From: Treponema sp.
Lineage (GTDB): Bacteria > Spirochaetota > Spirochaetia > Treponematales > Breznakiellaceae
Reading direction: 5' to 3'
DNA length: 64,000 nucleotides
NCBI GenBank assembly: GCA_009777995.1
Contig: WRKT01000005.1
Coordinates: 62,001 to 126,000 of the forward strand
The notes under the pieces are model-generated. The model ran no database searches and had not been told where the DNA came from. It worked only from the letters and a program-made list of their open reading frames with translations. This document shows, in pieces, positions 1 to 8,128 of this stretch. Positions within the stretch are counted from its first letter, which is position 1. Each line of letters begins with the position of its first letter. The translations under genes and the position numbers were made by a program.

Positions 1-1
1 T

Positions 2-235
2 GTGGTTACGGGGCGGCCAAGGACATCTATCACCCTAAATATGCTAAGACAAGTGATAGTTCTTGTCCCCTGCGCAATAATTTTTGGAAATGTCTGGGGG
101 CTTTGGGGCTTTATGGCATCCCTTCCCACAACAGAGGCAATCTGTATTTTAATTACAGGTGTTTTTATGTTTTTTGAGATGAAGAAGCTAAATCGTCAGA
201 TCAAAGAGGGAGCATCTGTCGGAGTGTCCGTATGA
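2..235 (+). CDS. MATE family efflux transporter, C-terminal part
   Basis: This is the 3' end of a gene that begins before the window. The visible 77 residues hold two hydrophobic helices (about residues 15-35 and 42-60) followed by a short charged cytoplasmic tail. The pattern RQ...VP..IIFG...GL.G...S.P.TE resembles the last helices of MATE (NorM/DinF type) cation-coupled drug exporters of the inner membrane. The stop overlaps the galE start by 4 bp (ATGA), so the two are probably translated together. The family call rests on a short stretch only. Confidence 0.6.
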   Translation: MVTGRPRTSITLNMLRQVIVLVPCAIIFGNVWGLWGFMASLPTTEAICILITGVFMFFEMKKLNRQIKEGASVGVSV

Positions 236-1212
236 ATATATTGATAATAGGCGGCGCAGGCTATATCGGCAGCCATGTTGCAAGGGAATTTCTTGATGCA
301 GGACATAAGGTAACTGTATTTGACAATCTTTCAAGCGGCCTTGAGCAGAATCTCTTCCCCGAAGCAGATTTCGATAATAATTCCATGCTTGATTATAATG
401 CCCTTCTTGCATCTTGCAGAAAAAACATTGATGCTGTAGTCCACCTTGCAGCTCTTAAAGCTGTGGGCGAATCCATGCAATACCCCGAGAAGTACTCTGT
501 TAACAATATAACCGGCACAATAAACATACTTAATGCAATGTCAGAGACAGGAATAAAAAATCTGGTTTTCTCTTCAAGTGCAGCAGTCTACGGTCAGCCC
601 AAGTATATCCCTGTCGATGAAAATCACCCTTTAAACCCCGAGAGCTTCTACGGTTTTACCAAGGTGGAAATCGAAAGATTACTTGACTGGTATGACAGGC
701 TTAAGGGAATACGCTTTGCAAGTCTCCGCTACTTTAATGCTGCAGGTTACGATGTAAGGGGCAGGATTTCCGGCCTTGAGAAGAGGCCCACAAACCTGAT
801 TCCGATTATTATGGAAACAGCCGTAGGTATTCGAAGGGAGCTTTCAATTTACGGGAACGATTATGAAACGAGGGATGGCACCTGCATCCGCGACTATATC
901 CATGTAAGCGATCTTGCCATAGCCCATGTATCTGCACTGAATTATATAAAAAATAATGATGAAAGTCTCACTGTAAACCTCGGAACAGAGACAGGAACAA
1001 CCAATCTTGAAGTCCTCGAGGCCGCAAGAAGGATTACCGGGAGGCCAATCCCTTCGATTTTTGCCCCAAGACGCCCCGGAGACCCCGCTTTTCACACAGC
1101 ATCTTCACAACTTGCGCTTAAAAAACTCAATTGGAAAGCAGAAAACTCCTCTCTAGACACCTTGATCCACAGCTCCTGGGAGGTGTATAAAAAGACAGGT
1201 ATAAGAGCTTAA
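232..1212 (+). CDS. galE: UDP-glucose 4-epimerase
   Basis: Interconverts UDP-glucose and UDP-galactose in the cytoplasm, feeding the Leloir pathway and surface polysaccharide synthesis. At 326 residues it has the usual length. The N-terminal Rossmann motif GGAGYIGSH (residues 7-15) binds NAD. The short-chain dehydrogenase catalytic set is present: the Ser-rich SSSAAVYG stretch near residue 115 and the YGFTK Tyr-Lys pair near residue 140. FNAAG and the IRDYIHV segment are typical of GalE. The ATG overlaps the stop of the upstream exporter gene. Other nucleotide-sugar epimerases share the fold, so the exact substrate is inferred. Confidence 0.9.
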   Translation: MNILIIGGAGYIGSHVAREFLDAGHKVTVFDNLSSGLEQNLFPEADFDNNSMLDYNALLASCRKNIDAVVHLAALKAVGESMQYPEKYSVNNITGTINILNAMSETGIKNLVFSSSAAVYGQPKYIPVDENHPLNPESFYGFTKVEIERLLDWYDRLKGIRFASLRYFNAAGYDVRGRISGLEKRPTNLIPIIMETAVGIRRELSIYGNDYETRDGTCIRDYIHVSDLAIAHVSALNYIKNNDESLTVNLGTETGTTNLEVLEAARRITGRPIPSIFAPRRPGDPAFHTASSQLALKKLNWKAENSSLDTLIHSSWEVYKKTGIRA

Positions 1213-1225
1213 GAAGGAGCAGGCT

Positions 1226-2467
1226 ATGAAAGAGAAAATTTTTGAATTTATTGATAAATCCGAAGCAATTGCAATAGAATTACAGACTGAACTCTGTAAA
1301 TACCCGGCAATTTCACCTGCATCAGGGGGCGAGGGGGAGCTGGATAAGTGTGAATTTCTGCAATCCTGGCTTAAAAAGCAGGGCATAACAAAACTTGAGC
1401 GCTATGATTCCCCGGATTCTAGGGCCAAGGGCGGGGTAAGACCCAATCTAATAGCGACAATACCCGGAGAGGACATTCCCGACCCCGTAACGGGCCAAAA
1501 GCCTATGTTCTGGATCATGAGCCATATTGACGTGGTACCCCCCGGGGAGGCATCACTCTGGCAAACAGACCCCTGGAAGGCAGAAGTCTCTGACGGGAAG
1601 ATCATCGGCAGGGGAGTCGAAGACAACCAGCAGGGAATTTGCTCTTCTATAATAGCAGCCCTTGCACTTATAAGGCAGGGCATCACTCCTAAGAGAACTG
1701 TAAAACTCCTCTTTGCCTCTGACGAAGAGAATGGAAGCGTCTACGGTGTCGACTGGATGATAAAAAACCACCCGGAACTATTCTGTAAAAGCGATATGAT
1801 GCTGATCCCCGATTCGGGCAATTCAACCGGGAGCGATATTCAGATTGCTGAAAAAAGCCATGTATGGGTCAAGTTTATCACAAAGGGAAAGCAGGGACAT
1901 GCAGCAAGCCCGGGCAAGAGCATTAATGCCTATATTGCAGGAGCAGACCTTACTGTGCGGCTCCACTTCGGCCTTTCGGAAAAGTTTGCCGAAAAAGACC
2001 CGCTTTTCAAACCCGATTACTCAACCTTTCAGCCGACAAAAAAAGAGCCGAACGTGCCGAACATAAATACAATCCCGGGGGAAGATGTTTTCTACTGCGA
2101 TATGCGAATTCTGCCGTTACACCCTGTTGCCGAAGTCTTAAAGGAAGTAGACAGAATCAAGGCAGAAGTAGAAAAAAGACACGGGGTAACAATCGAATAC
2201 GAAATTGGTCAGCATAATGAATCACCTCCGACATCTGAGGACTCTCCTTTAGTCAAATTCCTTTCAAAAAATGTCGAAGAAGTTTACAATGTAAAGACTA
2301 AATGTGTGGGTATTGGAGGCGGAACCTTTGCATCCTTCCTTAGGAGGCAGGGCATAGATTGTGCAGTGTGGGCCTGTTTCGAAGGAACGGCTCATCAACC
2401 AAACGAAAGCTGTTTAATAAAAAATATCATAGGGAATGCCAAAGTCATGGCGCTTATGATGTGCTGA
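1226..2467 (+). CDS. M20 family metallopeptidase (ArgE/DapE/PepV-like)
   Basis: A zinc-dependent aminoacyl hydrolase of 413 residues. Metal ligands of the M20 family can be followed in order: HID near residue 99, the Asp of GRGVED, the DEEN pair near residue 167, PDSG near residue 195 and the His of GTAHQPNE near the C-terminus. Between them lies the dimerisation/lid domain containing KGKQGHAASPGKS. A good ribosome site (AAGGAG) precedes the ATG, 13 bp after galE. The segment EEVYNV...GGGTFA resembles dipeptidases more than ArgE, but the substrate (dipeptide, acylated amino acid or succinyl-diaminopimelate) cannot be decided from sequence. Confidence 0.85.
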   Translation: MKEKIFEFIDKSEAIAIELQTELCKYPAISPASGGEGELDKCEFLQSWLKKQGITKLERYDSPDSRAKGGVRPNLIATIPGEDIPDPVTGQKPMFWIMSHIDVVPPGEASLWQTDPWKAEVSDGKIIGRGVEDNQQGICSSIIAALALIRQGITPKRTVKLLFASDEENGSVYGVDWMIKNHPELFCKSDMMLIPDSGNSTGSDIQIAEKSHVWVKFITKGKQGHAASPGKSINAYIAGADLTVRLHFGLSEKFAEKDPLFKPDYSTFQPTKKEPNVPNINTIPGEDVFYCDMRILPLHPVAEVLKEVDRIKAEVEKRHGVTIEYEIGQHNESPPTSEDSPLVKFLSKNVEEVYNVKTKCVGIGGGTFASFLRRQGIDCAVWACFEGTAHQPNESCLIKNIIGNAKVMALMMC

Positions 2468-2513
2468 ACTGCTACGCAGTTCAGCTTGGGAGTTCTTGCT
2501 GCGCAAGAACTCC
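2463..2513. repeat. Two tandem perfect hairpins
   Basis: Two adjacent perfect inverted repeats fill the gap between the M20 gene and the hemerythrin gene. The first has a 10-bp stem GCTGAACTGC with loop TAC (2463-2485) and contains the TGA stop codon. The second has an 11-bp stem GGAGTTCTTGC with loop TGC (2489-2513). Both share the core GAAC/GTTC plus GC(A)..TGCGC pattern, as if derived from one element. No run of T follows, so they are not classical intrinsic terminators; they may be a dispersed palindromic element or mRNA-stability hairpins. Confidence 0.7.
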
Positions 2514-2534
2514 ATATTTGAAAGAGAGGTGGAA

Positions 2535-2951
2535 ATGGCTAATGAACTTGTAACATGGAGCGACGATTTTCTTGTTGGGAACAGTACAATTGACACCCAG
2601 CATAAGGAGCTGGTCAGGCTGACCAATGAGTTTTATGCCGGGGTTCAAATGGGCGGAGTCCTTGCAAAGGTCTATTTTTTACAGACAATTAAGGGAGCGG
2701 TACAGTACGTTAAAACCCATTTCTCTGATGAAGAAGCCCTTATGCTGAAGGCCGAGTATCCCGAATTCATGGAGCATAAGAAACAGCACGAGGACTTTGT
2801 CGTCGAAGTAACAAACCAGGTCAGGAATTTTGAGAATGATGATAACCCCGACCCTGCAAAATTTGTGAAGTATCTGATGGACTGGATACTGCATCATATT
2901 GCCGCTTCGGATAAGAAATACTCCCCTTACCTCTCAAAACTGGAATCATAA
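2535..2951 (+). CDS. Bacteriohemerythrin
   Basis: A 138-residue diiron oxygen-binding protein of the hemerythrin family. The ligand pattern is complete: H in STIDTQHKEL, H with FSDEE (HFSDEEALM), the HKKQHEDF pair and the C-terminal H..D element in WILHHIAASDKKY. Such proteins carry, store or sense oxygen and are frequent in anaerobes and microaerophiles that must deal with O2. The start at the codon for MANELVTW is chosen because GAGAGGTGG lies just before it; the reading frame could extend upstream by 13 residues, but that would run into the preceding hairpin. It stands as a single gene before the pot operon promoter. Confidence 0.88.
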   Translation: MANELVTWSDDFLVGNSTIDTQHKELVRLTNEFYAGVQMGGVLAKVYFLQTIKGAVQYVKTHFSDEEALMLKAEYPEFMEHKKQHEDFVVEVTNQVRNFENDDNPDPAKFVKYLMDWILHHIAASDKKYSPYLSKLES

Positions 2952-2968
2952 ATTTCCACATAAACCTA

Positions 2969-2997
2969 TTGACCCGTAGGGGTAAAACACGTATTGT
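2969..2997 (+). promoter_or_regulatory. Sigma70-type promoter of the pot operon
   Basis: TTGACC (2969-2974), a 17-bp spacer and TATTGT (2992-2997) lie 40 bp before the potA start. A strong ribosome site AAGGAGGT follows at 3018-3025. The fit to the consensus is good at -35 and fair at -10. Confidence 0.55.
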
Positions 2998-3037
2998 ACT
3001 TATTACCTTTGAATTTTAAGGAGGTGGGAACTAAGGA

Positions 3038-4186
3038 TTGAAAGGGAGCGATGTTGTCATCGAGGGAGTTTCCAAAACATTTGGTAACGTAACTGTTTTG
3101 CAAAATGTTGGTTTATCGATAAAGAAGGGTGAGTTTTTCTCCCTCCTTGGACCTTCAGGCTGCGGCAAAACAACCCTTTTGCGAATTATCGCAGGATTTG
3201 AAACCCCGGATTGCGGGATAGTTACTTTCGATGGGGCAGATGTTCTTCCCATACCTCCAAATAAAAGACAGGCAAACACTGTTTTCCAGAGCTATGCTCT
3301 TTTCCCCCACCTTACTGTATTTGAAAATATTGCCTTTTCCCTAAGACTTAAAAAACTTTCGACTCAAGACATAAAATCTAGGGTAAATGACTACCTTAAG
3401 CTCGTTCAACTGGAAAGTCATATCCATAAAAAGCCCGATCAGCTTTCAGGCGGGCAGAAACAGCGGGTGGCCATCGCAAGGGCCCTTATCAACGAGCCGA
3501 GGGTGCTCCTCCTTGACGAGCCTCTCTCAGCCCTCGATGCCAAACTCCGCCAGAGAATGCTCATCGACCTTGACGAGATCCACGATAAGATCGGAATCAC
3601 CTTCATCTATGTTACCCATGATCAGGAAGAGGCACTTTCAGTATCCGACACAATTGCTGTAATGCATCTTGGGGAGATTTTACAGGTTGGCTCCCCCCAT
3701 GATATTTACGAAAGCCCCGCAACCGACTTTGTTGCAAACTTCATAGGAGAGACCAACCTTTTTGATGCCACAGTCATCTCCGCCGAAAGGGTGCCAATGC
3801 CCGAGACTCAAGCCTCGGGCCCTGAAGACTTTGAGTATATGGCAGAACTTGAAATCCCCGGGCTCGGAATTATCAAAGTAACAACAGTCGATGAAGTAAA
3901 GCCGGGCCAAAGGGTCAGCTTTACAATCAGGCCCGAGAAGATTGTTATTTCAAAAGATAAGCCTTCGACAAGAAGGGGCGATATTATTCAATTCAAGGGA
4001 ATGGTTGATGAGCCAATATACTCGGGCTTCCAAACAAAATTCTACGTTAAAATAAACGGCCTTGTAATAAGGGCAATTAAGCAGCACGCAAAATACTATG
4101 ATGAGGGGCCTGACATAGTCTGGAAGGATGAAGTCTACCTTTCATGGAGTGCCCATGACGGATATATTGTGGAGGTAAAGCAATGA
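3038..4186 (+). CDS. potA: Spermidine/putrescine ABC transporter, ATP-binding protein
   Basis: Energises polyamine import together with the downstream PotB, PotC and PotD. The 382-residue protein has the full ABC set: Walker A GPSGCGKTT near residue 39, Q-loop FQSYALFPH, signature LSGGQKQRVAIARAL, Walker B VLLLDEP and the H-loop THD. A C-terminal regulatory TOBE domain follows (about residues 235-380), with FTIRPEKI typical of PotA. It starts with TTG, 12 nt after a strong AAGGAGGT; no in-frame ATG fits better. The stop overlaps the potB start. Confidence 0.93.
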   Translation: MKGSDVVIEGVSKTFGNVTVLQNVGLSIKKGEFFSLLGPSGCGKTTLLRIIAGFETPDCGIVTFDGADVLPIPPNKRQANTVFQSYALFPHLTVFENIAFSLRLKKLSTQDIKSRVNDYLKLVQLESHIHKKPDQLSGGQKQRVAIARALINEPRVLLLDEPLSALDAKLRQRMLIDLDEIHDKIGITFIYVTHDQEEALSVSDTIAVMHLGEILQVGSPHDIYESPATDFVANFIGETNLFDATVISAERVPMPETQASGPEDFEYMAELEIPGLGIIKVTTVDEVKPGQRVSFTIRPEKIVISKDKPSTRRGDIIQFKGMVDEPIYSGFQTKFYVKINGLVIRAIKQHAKYYDEGPDIVWKDEVYLSWSAHDGYIVEVKQ

Positions 4187-5079
4187 GTAACCTCGCCGAA
4201 CACGTCAAGCCAAAGGAGCCTCCCGGTGCGAAACATAATTACGGCCCAAGATACTCCTTCTCGATGGGCCTCTGGTTCACTGTCTTTTTCCTTGCCCCGA
4301 TAATCATAATAGTAATTTATAGCTTTCTTAGAAGGGGACTCCATGGCGGAGTGGTATGGGAGTTCACACTCGATGCCTATAGGAGTTTAACGAACCCTGC
4401 ATTTTTAATAATAATAAGAAGAACTCTTTATATTTCGATTATATCAACAATCATAACAATTTTAATCGCCCTTCCCTGCGGTTATTTTATGGCAAAAAGT
4501 AAATACCAGAATGTATTATTATTGCTTATAATAATTCCGTTTTGGACCAACTTCCTTATTCGCGTTTTTGCATGGATGCTTATACTCGGAAATAACGGAT
4601 TTATTAATCAGGTACTGTTACGACTTAATATAATAAGTGATCACCTGCCCCTAATGTATAACCAAAGAGCTGTTACTCTTGTTTTGGTATACATGTACCT
4701 GCCCTATGCCATCCTTCCCATTTTTGCAAATACCGACAAGTTCGATTTCTCACTTTTGGAAGCCGCAAGGGACCTTGGTGCAGGGAAGTTTTCTTCGATT
4801 GTAAGGGTACTTTTACCGAATATTAAGAGCGGCATCTTCGCTGCTGTCCTATTTACTTTTATACCGATTTTCGGCTCTTATGTGGTGCCCCAGCTTGTCG
4901 GCGGACTCGATTCCTACATGCTCGGAAATATAATCGCCGATCAAATATTAATTTCAAGAAACTGGCCTCTCGCCTCATCAATCTCCATTGTCATAACCCT
5001 TCTTACAACAGTCGGAGTCATCGTAATGATGAGCATGCAGAGAAGGGAGAAGGCAATAGCAAGGGAGGAGCTGTTATGA
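4183..5079 (+). CDS. potB: Spermidine/putrescine ABC transporter permease PotB
   Basis: Inner-membrane permease of the polyamine importer, 298 residues. About six hydrophobic helices are visible, the first at residues 30-50, and the EAA loop EAARDLGAGKFSSIVRVLLP that contacts PotA lies near residue 190. The start overlaps potA by 4 bp and the stop overlaps potC by 4 bp, so the three are translationally coupled. Specificity for spermidine or putrescine is inferred from the operon. Confidence 0.92.
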   Translation: MSNLAEHVKPKEPPGAKHNYGPRYSFSMGLWFTVFFLAPIIIIVIYSFLRRGLHGGVVWEFTLDAYRSLTNPAFLIIIRRTLYISIISTIITILIALPCGYFMAKSKYQNVLLLLIIIPFWTNFLIRVFAWMLILGNNGFINQVLLRLNIISDHLPLMYNQRAVTLVLVYMYLPYAILPIFANTDKFDFSLLEAARDLGAGKFSSIVRVLLPNIKSGIFAAVLFTFIPIFGSYVVPQLVGGLDSYMLGNIIADQILISRNWPLASSISIVITLLTTVGVIVMMSMQRREKAIAREELL

Positions 5080-5927
5080 AAATAATGAACATAAACAGCA
5101 ATACCCCTCATGGCGAAGCTGCCCGCCATGCAAGACGAAGGGCTGCAAAGACTCCCTTTTCATTTTCCCGTATTGTGTTTATCATAACAATGTTCTTTCT
5201 CTTTTTGCCCATTGTTGTTTTAATCTTTTCTTCTTTTAATAATTCCACAAGCATGACATGGTCAGGCTTTTCTCTAAGGTGGTACCAACGGCTTTTATCG
5301 GAGCGTGAACTCTGGCGTAGTTTCCAGCACAGTATAATAATAGCTGCAACTTCGGCCCTTACAGCCACATTAATAGGTACCTTCGGTGCAATAGGAATAA
5401 ACTGGTATCGTTTCAGAATGCGAAACTATATTCAAACCATTTCTTTCCTTCCAATGATACTCCCTGAAATAATAGTGGGAGTATCACTTTCAATATTTTT
5501 CGCAGGGGTAGGCATACCCCTAGGCTTATTCTCGATATATATTGCCCATACCACATTTAATATACCCTTTGTATTTCTTATGGTAACGGCAAGGCTGCAC
5601 GAGTTTGACTTTTCTATAATAGAAGCAGCCCGTGATCTTGGAGCAAGTGAGAAGCAGGTACTGTATAAAGTAACAATACCCGTTTGTATGCCCGGCATTA
5701 TCGCAGGCTTTCTAACAGCGGTGACCCTTTCCCTTGAAGACTTTGTAATAACCTTCTTTGTCGCAGGGCCCGGCTCATCTACACTGCCCATCTTTATTTT
5801 CTCGGCAATCACCAGACGGGGGGGAATAACCCCTGTAATAAGCGCACTCTCCGTAGTGATGATACTTGGAACGGTGGTTTTAACATACTTGCTAAGAAAC
5901 TTTTTAAAAAACATTGCGGCAAACTAG
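5076..5927 (+). CDS. potC: Spermidine/putrescine ABC transporter permease PotC
   Basis: Second permease of the polyamine importer, 283 residues with about six membrane helices and an EAA loop, EAARDLGASEKQVLYKVTIP, near residue 185. The first helix (around residues 30-50) is followed by FSSFNNST, a pattern common in PotC. The N-terminus before it is basic (ARHARRRAAK), consistent with a cytoplasmic start. A second in-frame ATG nine bases later could also serve. Confidence 0.92.
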   Translation: MKIMNINSNTPHGEAARHARRRAAKTPFSFSRIVFIITMFFLFLPIVVLIFSSFNNSTSMTWSGFSLRWYQRLLSERELWRSFQHSIIIAATSALTATLIGTFGAIGINWYRFRMRNYIQTISFLPMILPEIIVGVSLSIFFAGVGIPLGLFSIYIAHTTFNIPFVFLMVTARLHEFDFSIIEAARDLGASEKQVLYKVTIPVCMPGIIAGFLTAVTLSLEDFVITFFVAGPGSSTLPIFIFSAITRRGGITPVISALSVVMILGTVVLTYLLRNFLKNIAAN

Positions 5928-5958
5928 TAAGGCTAAATATTTTAATAGGAGTAGAAGG

Positions 5959-7044
5959 ATGAAAGTAAGAAGGATTATCGTCTTAATTGTGTTGGCGGCA
6001 GTACTGATTATAGGTACTGCCTCCTGCAGCCGTCAGGAAAGGTTATACATTTATAACTGGAGCTACTATACCCCAACCGATGTACTTGAGCTTTTTGAAG
6101 AGGAGTACGGCGTCAGGGTTATCTACGATGAATATGCGAGTAACGAAGAAATGTACGCAAAGGTACTCGCAACAAACAGGGAAGGATTCTTAGGCCGCTT
6201 CCTTCGAATATTTACACGCACTTATGATATAGTATTCCCCTCTGAAGATTATGTAGCAATAATGATTGCACAAAACTTGCTTGAGCCCCTTGACAGATCA
6301 CAGATGCCAAACTTAGGAAACGTAGATCCCAATGTACTCAGCAAGGCCCTTTACGACCCGAACATGAACTTTTCGGTTCCCTATTTCTGGGGAGCAGCGG
6401 GCATTGCGGTTAACACCGCAAGAGTGCCAAGCTTTGAAAGAAGCTGGTCAATCTTCGCCCGCAGGGACCTTGCAGGAAGGATGACAATGCTCGACGACAT
6501 GAGGGAGACAATGGGCGTTGCTTTGAGCTATCTCGGCCATTCACCAAATTCCAGGAACCCGAGGGAAATTGAAGCGGCAAGGGATCTTATCAACAATCAA
6601 TGGAAACCAAACCTTGCAAGATTCGACGGAGTAGCCTACGGTATGGCCTTTGCAATGGGAGATTTCTGGGTAGCACACGGTTATGCAGAGGATGTCTTTC
6701 TTGAGATTATGGAAGATGAACAGTTAATGAGAGACACAGTCTTCTTCATTCCTCAAGAGGGAGGCACTGCCTTCATCGACAATATGGTCATTTTACGGGG
6801 TGCAAGAAATGTGGAACTCGCCCATAAGTTTATCAACTTTATCCATAGGCCCGATATTTACGCACTCTTTGTTGACGAGTTTGGCCTTCCTGCAACAGTG
6901 AATATTCCTGCCCGCAGGTATAAACAAGGTTATTCCTGGTATGATGTGGAAGATATCGTCAACCTTGAACTAAAGTATGACTTAGGCCCAGCCCTCGATC
7001 TGTTTAACAATGCCTGGTTTAATTCAATTAGAGTGGGCAATTAA
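5959..7044 (+). CDS. potD: Spermidine/putrescine-binding lipoprotein PotD
   Basis: The substrate-binding component of the polyamine importer. The start is placed at MKVRRIIV because AGGAGTAGAAGG precedes it and because it yields a clean lipoprotein signal: basic N-terminus, hydrophobic stretch and lipobox TASC at about residues 23-26. The mature part begins LYIYNWSYYTP, the hallmark of PotD/PotF polyamine-binding proteins, and contains FPSEDYV and VPYFWGAAGI. Length 361 residues is normal. The 3' end overlaps the convergent asparaginase gene by 4 bp. Confidence 0.9.
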   Translation: MKVRRIIVLIVLAAVLIIGTASCSRQERLYIYNWSYYTPTDVLELFEEEYGVRVIYDEYASNEEMYAKVLATNREGFLGRFLRIFTRTYDIVFPSEDYVAIMIAQNLLEPLDRSQMPNLGNVDPNVLSKALYDPNMNFSVPYFWGAAGIAVNTARVPSFERSWSIFARRDLAGRMTMLDDMRETMGVALSYLGHSPNSRNPREIEAARDLINNQWKPNLARFDGVAYGMAFAMGDFWVAHGYAEDVFLEIMEDEQLMRDTVFFIPQEGGTAFIDNMVILRGARNVELAHKFINFIHRPDIYALFVDEFGLPATVNIPARRYKQGYSWYDVEDIVNLELKYDLGPALDLFNNAWFNSIRVGN

Positions 7045-8069
7045 GAGAGCAATGTGCCGGGGAACAGTGAAATATCATTGTTCACCGGCATATAAAATAA
7101 TTTTTCAACTTCCTTAAAGTCTTTTGTTTTAGCCAAGATCCACATTAATTTTGTAACTACAGCTTCAATGGTCATATCCATTGACTGCAATAGAGGCACA
7201 CTCTGCAGGGCCTTCATCCCAACCTCGTAAACACTTAAATCACTGCCCTCACTTTTAACCTGGGTCGCAATCGCAAGTATCTTCCCTTTGGAAGCTAGCC
7301 GCCTTACTTGCTCAAGAAAATTACGCCTGTCAGCGAAAGGCACTCCTCCCATGCCGTAACTTTCGATAACAATGGCATCATAGTACTGCCCGACATACTC
7401 TAAGATATTCGGCTCAATACCCGGTATCAACTTTAATAGAAAAACCCCGGGCCTTATATCGTCAAAAAACAAGGGCCCCTCTCTTTCCCCGCCTTCTTCG
7501 CGCCCAAGATGTATAGCCGCCTTTGGATAATGAATAAGGGCTGCAATAGGATGATTTATGCTTTCAAATGCATCCATGCTCTTACTCTTTACCTTGGAGG
7601 CACGGCTGCCAATTATTGCCTTACCATCGAACATAAGGTAAACCCCCGCATTCTCCCCATGGGCGCAAAACCAGAAGGCATCGAAAATATTCTGCCTTGC
7701 ATCACTATCCTTACTTGCGATTGGCTTCTGGGAGCCGGTAAGAACAATGGGCTTAAGGGAATTTTGAATTAAGTATGATAGGGCACTTGCAGTATAGGCC
7801 ATTGTGTCCGTGCCGTGAGTTATGACAAAACCATCAAAATCGTCATAATAGTCACGAATTGTCCGCATCATAAGCAGCCAGTCCTCCGGCTGTATATTGC
7901 TTGAATCAATGTTTAGGATCTCCAGGGCCTTAACATCGCAGAAGTGGCCGATTTCAGGGATGAATCGTAAAATTTCATCCGGAGCCATATTCGGGATAAG
8001 ACCCGCTCCTGAATCCTTGGCTGCAAGAGTACCGCCGGTTGTAAGAAGGAGAATTCTTTTCAAAGCCAT
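7041..8069 (-). CDS. ansA: Type I L-asparaginase
   Basis: Hydrolyses L-asparagine to aspartate and ammonia. The 342-residue protein lacks a signal peptide, so it is of the cytoplasmic type I. The first catalytic Thr is in TTGGTLAAKDSGAG (residues 10-23) and the second in HGTDTMAYTASAL near residue 85, followed by VLTGSQ. The C-terminal half contains SYGMGGVPF. It is transcribed alone, convergent with potD and divergent from the LCP gene. Ammonia release fits loosely with the glutamine synthetase nearby, but they are not in one operon. Confidence 0.9.
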   Translation of the reverse strand: MALKRILLLTTGGTLAAKDSGAGLIPNMAPDEILRFIPEIGHFCDVKALEILNIDSSNIQPEDWLLMMRTIRDYYDDFDGFVITHGTDTMAYTASALSYLIQNSLKPIVLTGSQKPIASKDSDARQNIFDAFWFCAHGENAGVYLMFDGKAIIGSRASKVKSKSMDAFESINHPIAALIHYPKAAIHLGREEGGEREGPLFFDDIRPGVFLLKLIPGIEPNILEYVGQYYDAIVIESYGMGGVPFADRRNFLEQVRRLASKGKILAIATQVKSEGSDLSVYEVGMKALQSVPLLQSMDMTIEAVVTKLMWILAKTKDFKEVEKLFYMPVNNDISLFPGTLLS

Positions 8070-8089
8070 ATCTTCAATTTTACCGGCTA

Positions 8090-8117
8090 TTAACTATAAA
8101 TCAAGGTATGATATTAT
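8090..8117 (+). promoter_or_regulatory. Putative promoter with very short leader
   Basis: TTAACT (8090-8095), a 16-bp spacer and TATTAT (8112-8117) lie directly before the LCP gene, whose ATG is at 8129. Transcription would begin about 5 nt before the ATG, and no Shine-Dalgarno sequence is seen. Confidence 0.4.
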
Positions 8118-8128
8118 AGTAAAAAACC

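Noticed and set aside
5432-5914. Minus-strand open frame of 160 codons inside potC
   Set aside because: Mirror frame of a membrane permease gene; composition and lack of motifs do not support a gene.
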